Notes under the pieces: model-generated | The model's database searches: none | What the model saw: the letters and a program-made list of their open reading frames with translations, nothing else | What the model was told of the DNA's origin: nothing | DNA from: Acidilobaceae archaeon | GTDB taxonomy: Archaea > Thermoproteota > Thermoprotei_A > Sulfolobales > Acidilobaceae | Assembly (NCBI GenBank): GCA_026985435.1 | Contig: JALSQL010000110.1 | Location: 1 to 8,812, forward strand | Direction of reading: 5' to 3' | Length of the DNA: 8,812 nucleotides | Part shown: positions 6,713 through 8,812 of the stretch, piece by piece | Position numbering within the stretch: position 1 is the first letter of the stretch | Layout of the letters: each line of letters begins with the position of its first letter | Made by a program: the position numbers and the translations under genes

Positions 6713-7760
6713 CGCTAACCCCCGCCGGGGAGCCGCTGGTGTTGGAGGGTTTTACCCTAGGAGCCCTCAGGGTTGGGGCGAGGCGGGCTAGTAGCTCGAG
6801 GCTAGCCTTGGGCGCCTCGGGGCTCCGCGGCACCTCCTCCATGTAGGCGCGGACTATCTCTTCTATGACGCTCGGCGGCGTCGGGGGCAGGCTGGCGGCC
6901 TCGACGTGCTCCTCCAGCTCCCTGGGGCTCCTCGCAACCGTGACGACCGTGTCTACGGGGGCCAGGTCTAGGGCGAGCCTTATCGCCCTCTGCGCGGGGG
7001 TGCCCGGTAGGAGGGAGAGTAGGGGGCGTATCCTCCCGTAGAGCCTGTGGGCCCACTCGTACCAGCCGCCCCTCCTGAGCCTCCTGTGGTCCCCCGGGGC
7101 GGGCGCCCCCGGCTTGTGGGTGCCGTCGAGGACTCCCCCCGCCATTGGGACCCTAGCCATCGTGCCAGCGCCCCGCGCCTTGGCTAGCCTCGCTATTGTG
7201 GCGCCAGGCTCCACCTCCAGGGCGTTGAGGACGAACTGGACCGCCCCGGTCTGGCTGTGGCGTAGGGCCTCGAGAGCGTGGGGTAGCACGTCGGTCTCGG
7301 GCCCCAGCGCGACCCCCGCCGCCAGGGCGAGCCCCCTGGAGACTATGTCCTCCAGGGCCCCCCAGACCTCCCCGCCGCGGAGCACCTCGAGGGGAGGGTT
7401 GTGGAGCAACACCACATCGGGGCACCTGCCCAGCCTCCAGCAGCTCCTCTCGGCCTCCCCCAGGAGGAAGCGCCTAGAGAAGTCTTGGCGCGGCGGCCTA
7501 GAGCCGGGCTCGTAGCCTATCTTAGTGACAACCACCGCCCCACCCGAGAGGCCGCCCAGCGCCTCCCGGACCAGATCCTCGCCCAGCCCACCGCCATACA
7601 CGGCGGCGGTGTCGAGCGTCACCCCCAGCTCCACGGCGGCCCGGATGGTCTCCACTGCAACCCTCCTAGGGACACCCCCGTACATGCCGGTGAGACCGTA
7701 GACGCCCAGCGACACCCTCGACACCCTGACACCCGTAGAGCCCAGCGGCGCCAGCACCAC
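6666..7760 (-). CDS. Aldo/keto reductase
   Basis: NAD(P)-dependent oxidoreductase of the (alpha/beta)8 aldo/keto reductase superfamily, acting on a sugar or aldehyde; the substrate cannot be read from sequence. Numbered from GTG 7760 (364 residues): N-terminal LGSTGVRVSRVSLGVYG; catalytic D50 and Y55 in TLDTAAVYGGG; K80 in VVTKIGY; H120 in VVLLHNPP. D50 and Y55 fall at their classical family numbers, which supports this start over the upstream GTG 7814 that adds 18 Gly/Arg-rich residues. A GGTGGGGT stretch precedes GTG 7760 at nine bases. The last 30 or so residues are Pro/Ser/Gly/Arg-rich and lie partly in the stretch overlapping the downstream kinase gene, so they are probably an unstructured tail. 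With the kinase it likely forms a two-gene sugar-metabolism operon. The layout resembles sugar dehydrogenase-type members (galactose or fucose), a weak suggestion only. Confidence 0.85.
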   Translation of the reverse strand: MVLAPLGSTGVRVSRVSLGVYGLTGMYGGVPRRVAVETIRAAVELGVTLDTAAVYGGGLGEDLVREALGGLSGGAVVVTKIGYEPGSRPPRQDFSRRFLLGEAERSCWRLGRCPDVVLLHNPPLEVLRGGEVWGALEDIVSRGLALAAGVALGPETDVLPHALEALRHSQTGAVQFVLNALEVEPGATIARLAKARGAGTMARVPMAGGVLDGTHKPGAPAPGDHRRLRRGGWYEWAHRLYGRIRPLLSLLPGTPAQRAIRLALDLAPVDTVVTVARSPRELEEHVEAASLPPTPPSVIEEIVRAYMEEVPRSPEAPKASLELLARLAPTLRAPRVKPSNTSGSPAGVSAGRGLRRHRPGGVQG

Positions 7761-7852
7761 AGCCCAGGCACCCCACCCCCGCCCCCCAGGGTCGCCGGGG
7801 GAATGCCCGCGCACTACCCCGCACAGACAAGCGCCAGCGCGAGTGGTGCGCG

Positions 7853-7859
7853 CATATAC
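7853..7859. promoter_or_regulatory. Bidirectional box A between the reductase and the 56-residue gene
   Basis: CATATAC, read as GTATATG on the minus strand. Centred at 7856, it predicts a plus start near 7882, five bases before ATG 7887, and a minus start near 7830, ahead of the reductase starts at 7814 and 7760. One element could thus serve both genes. Confidence 0.4.
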
Positions 7860-7886
7860 CCCTCACACCAGCGGGCTGGCCGGGGG

Positions 7887-8057
7887 ATGAGGCCGTTCGC
7901 TAGGACCGAGGCGGCGCCTGTGAGGCCTACGGCGGAGGCCGACCCCCAACGTGGGGTGTGGGTTTACGCGGACAACCGGAAGCGGTACCTCGATGGAGAA
8001 AAGTTGGGGGCTCCCCGGGTTTTCCGGCTTGCTAGGATCAACGCCTATAAAGGCTAA
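7887..8057 (+). CDS. Small protein of unknown function (56 residues)
   Basis: Unrecognised. ATG 7887 opens a 56-residue frame ending in TAA. The N-terminal third is Pro/Ala/Arg-rich and probably flexible. From about residue 24 it has a balanced, folded-looking composition (GVWVYADNRKRYLDGEKLG, then a segment ending INAYKG). It is basic, without cysteines or membrane helix. Support: a box A about 31 bases upstream gives a nearly leaderless start, and the composition is not the Arg/Pro/Gly type of antisense shadow frames in this GC-rich DNA. The same frame stays open far upstream, but there it is antisense to the reductase gene and looks like shadow. It could be a nucleic-acid-binding or accessory small protein, but nothing shows this. 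Confidence 0.45.
   Translation: MRPFARTEAAPVRPTAEADPQRGVWVYADNRKRYLDGEKLGAPRVFRLARINAYKG
8045..8052 (+). promoter_or_regulatory. TATA box upstream of the 53-residue gene
   Basis: CTATAAAG is a strong archaeal TATA match, lying within the last codons of the 56-residue gene. It predicts transcription from about 8074, leaving a leader of about 75 bases before ATG 8151. The leader contains TCTAGA at 8078-8083 and 8102-8107, which could pair as a six-base stem with an 18-base loop. Confidence 0.45.
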
Positions 8058-8139
8058 AGAGGAGGGGAGATCTGGGCTCTAGAAGTCTCGACGGCTAGGT
8101 GTCTAGATGACTCGGATACGACAGCCGCGGCGAGTTAGC

Positions 8140-8147
8140 GGGGTGGT
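8140..8147 (+). promoter_or_regulatory. Ribosome binding site of the 53-residue gene
   Basis: GGGGTGGT, within CGGGGTGGTC (8139-8148), two bases before ATG 8151. The identical ten bases stand at the same distance before TTG 8388, which supports both starts. Confidence 0.5.
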
Positions 8148-8150
8148 CGT

Positions 8151-8312
8151 ATGGAGTTCAAATACAACCTGAAGATACGCCTTCCACCGCCCGGGATGCC
8201 CTACACCATGCAGGTAGTGGAGGAGGAGCGCCGGGAGGTGGGGGAAGAGCCTGGGAAGGCGCATTTGCGTGTGGTACTATCGGATAGGCCGCTATGGGCC
8301 GCGGCCGTGTAG
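8151..8312 (+). CDS. Small protein of unknown function (53 residues)
   Basis: Unrecognised. ATG 8151 to TAG 8310-8312, reading MEFKYNLKIRLPPPG at the start and a segment rich in Glu/Arg (EEERREVGEEPGKAH), then LRVVLSDRPLWAAAV. The pattern of a short beta strand, an acidic linker and another strand could be a small beta-fold or a dimerising partner protein, but no family is recognised. Evidence that it is real: its own TATA box and binding site, an in-frame stop just upstream (8136-8138) that fixes the start, and the same translation signal as the next gene. It lies 75 bases before the P-loop ATPase on the same strand and may work with it, by position only. Confidence 0.5.
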   Translation: MEFKYNLKIRLPPPGMPYTMQVVEEERREVGEEPGKAHLRVVLSDRPLWAAAV

Positions 8313-8324
8313 CCTTAGCTATTT

Positions 8325-8352
8325 TTATTAGCTAATTGACTGCTTATTAGCT
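8325..8352 (+). repeat. AT-rich direct repeat TTATTAGCT, promoter/terminator region
   Basis: TTATTAGCT occurs at 8325-8333 and 8344-8352, 19 bases apart, with a further TTAGCT at 8315-8320. The stretch is markedly AT-rich for this DNA. The T-run 8322-8326 could end the 53-residue transcript. The second copy is box A-like and predicts a start near 8372, 16 bases before TTG 8388. The repeats could also be paired regulator sites. Confidence 0.45.
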
Positions 8353-8375
8353 CCCAGGGCAGCCTCGCAGTCATC

Positions 8376-8385
8376 CGGGGTGGTC
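8376..8385 (+). promoter_or_regulatory. Ribosome binding site of the P-loop ATPase gene
   Basis: CGGGGTGGTC, two bases before TTG 8388 and identical in sequence and spacing to the site before ATG 8151. It marks TTG 8388 as the start even though that frame closes at 8445. Confidence 0.5.
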
Positions 8386-8387
8386 TC

Positions 8388-8812
8388 TTGGAAGGCGCGC
8401 AAGATGCGCCGTCTCCTGTAGTTGTGAACGTCGAGTTAGGCGCCTAAGATCGTTAGAGGGCTCGATCGAGCTGGTCCCGGGCCTTAACATAGTTCTCGGC
8501 CCTAATACGTCTGGTAAGACCACGCTTATAGAAGCGTTGGCTTTCACGCTTATACCAAACCTCACAGATATCAGGGAGGGGCTCTATAAGCTCATGGTCC
8601 TAGCCGCGTCGAGGGGAAGTCAGAGGCACGCGCTCGCCACGCTGGTCGGAAGGGGAGGGAGGGCTAAGCCTTGTGTTAGACTTAGAGGCTTGGATAGCAG
8701 GGCTAGGGGTGGGGGTAGACCTGAGGAGAAAACGGTATGCGTGGAGTTAGAGCAGAGGGAAAGGCTGGAGTCGAGAGGCATGGAAGTCGAGGGCGCGGTC
8801 GACATAGATATA
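8388..8812 (+). CDS. P-loop ATPase (SMC/RecF/OLD-like AAA), 5' part, apparent -1 frameshift
   Basis: The N-terminus of an ABC-type P-loop ATPase, cut by the right edge. From TTG 8388 the frame reads MEGAQDAPSPVVVNVELGA and stops at TAA 8445-8447. The -1 frame then continues open to the edge as LRSLEGSIELVPGLNIVLG, with Walker A GPNTSGKTT (8498-8524) and LIEALAF after it. Joined, the two parts give the usual N-terminal sheet of this class (strand VVVNVEL, then R-S-L-E-G, then GLNIVLGPN). The Walker A frame is open back to 8351 but has no ATG, GTG or TTG before the P-loop, so it cannot start alone in the usual way. Beyond Walker A, the sequence through about 8630 is helical (LYKLMVLAAS) and then charged. 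Causes could be a real mutation (pseudogene), a sequencing indel, or recoding; no classic slippery heptamer is present. Walker B, signature and function lie outside the window. Confidence 0.6.

Noticed and set aside
7401..7886. Upstream extension of the 56-residue frame to a 218-residue plus-strand protein
   Set aside because: This part is antisense to the well-supported aldo/keto reductase and has the Arg/Pro/His-rich composition of a shadow frame.
7884..7945. Possible C/D box guide RNA (GGGATGA near 7884)
   Set aside because: The C box has a mismatch, no CUGA D or D' box is found at suitable spacing, and the stretch is better explained as the start of the 56-residue frame.
8058..8150. tRNA or other structured RNA in the leader before the 53-residue gene
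   Set aside because: No cloverleaf, T-loop or anticodon arm is seen; only one weak six-base TCTAGA pairing.
1..8812. CRISPR array, insertion sequence or attachment site
   Set aside because: No regularly spaced repeats, no transposase or integrase motifs and no terminal inverted repeats were seen on either strand.

Overview
The window looks like chromosome from a GC-rich, hyperthermophilic crenarchaeon of the Desulfurococcales, most probably Aeropyrum or a close relative. The evidence is an archaeal A-type ATPase subunit C, short T/A-rich box A promoters about 25 bases upstream of start codons (leaderless transcripts), frequent GTG/TTG starts, strongly GC-biased third codon positions, and an ATP-dependent ROK-type sugar kinase of the size known from A. 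pernix. The genus is inferred, not shown.

Layout: (1) 1-1671, minus strand: the end of an operon with a coiled-coil protein resembling the ATPase peripheral-stalk subunit H (or a short E), then subunit C joined by a one-base stop/start overlap, then a small membrane protein cut by the window edge. (2) 1742-3661, plus strand: one large exported or membrane-anchored protein of unknown function, fired divergently from the ATPase genes across a compact region with box A-like elements and a tandem 17-base repeat. (3) 3740-5128, plus: a dihydrolipoamide dehydrogenase-type flavoprotein with an apparently leaderless GTG start. (4) 5213-5722, plus: a ferritin-like four-helix protein. (5) 5741-7760, minus: an aldo/keto reductase followed by a ROK sugar kinase whose N-terminus overlaps the reductase gene and seems to need a CTG start. 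These two probably form a small sugar-metabolism operon. (6) 7887-8812, plus: two unrecognised small proteins (56 and 53 residues), each with plausible expression signals, then the beginning of a P-loop ATPase. The reading frame of the ATPase appears to be broken by a -1 shift between its start codon and its Walker A motif.

Regions 1-5 are mostly housekeeping or ordinary metabolism. The least explained material is the large exported protein (region 2) and the small-protein/ATPase cluster at the right edge (region 6), where an accessory system could lie. The cluster continues beyond the window, so its nature cannot be settled here.
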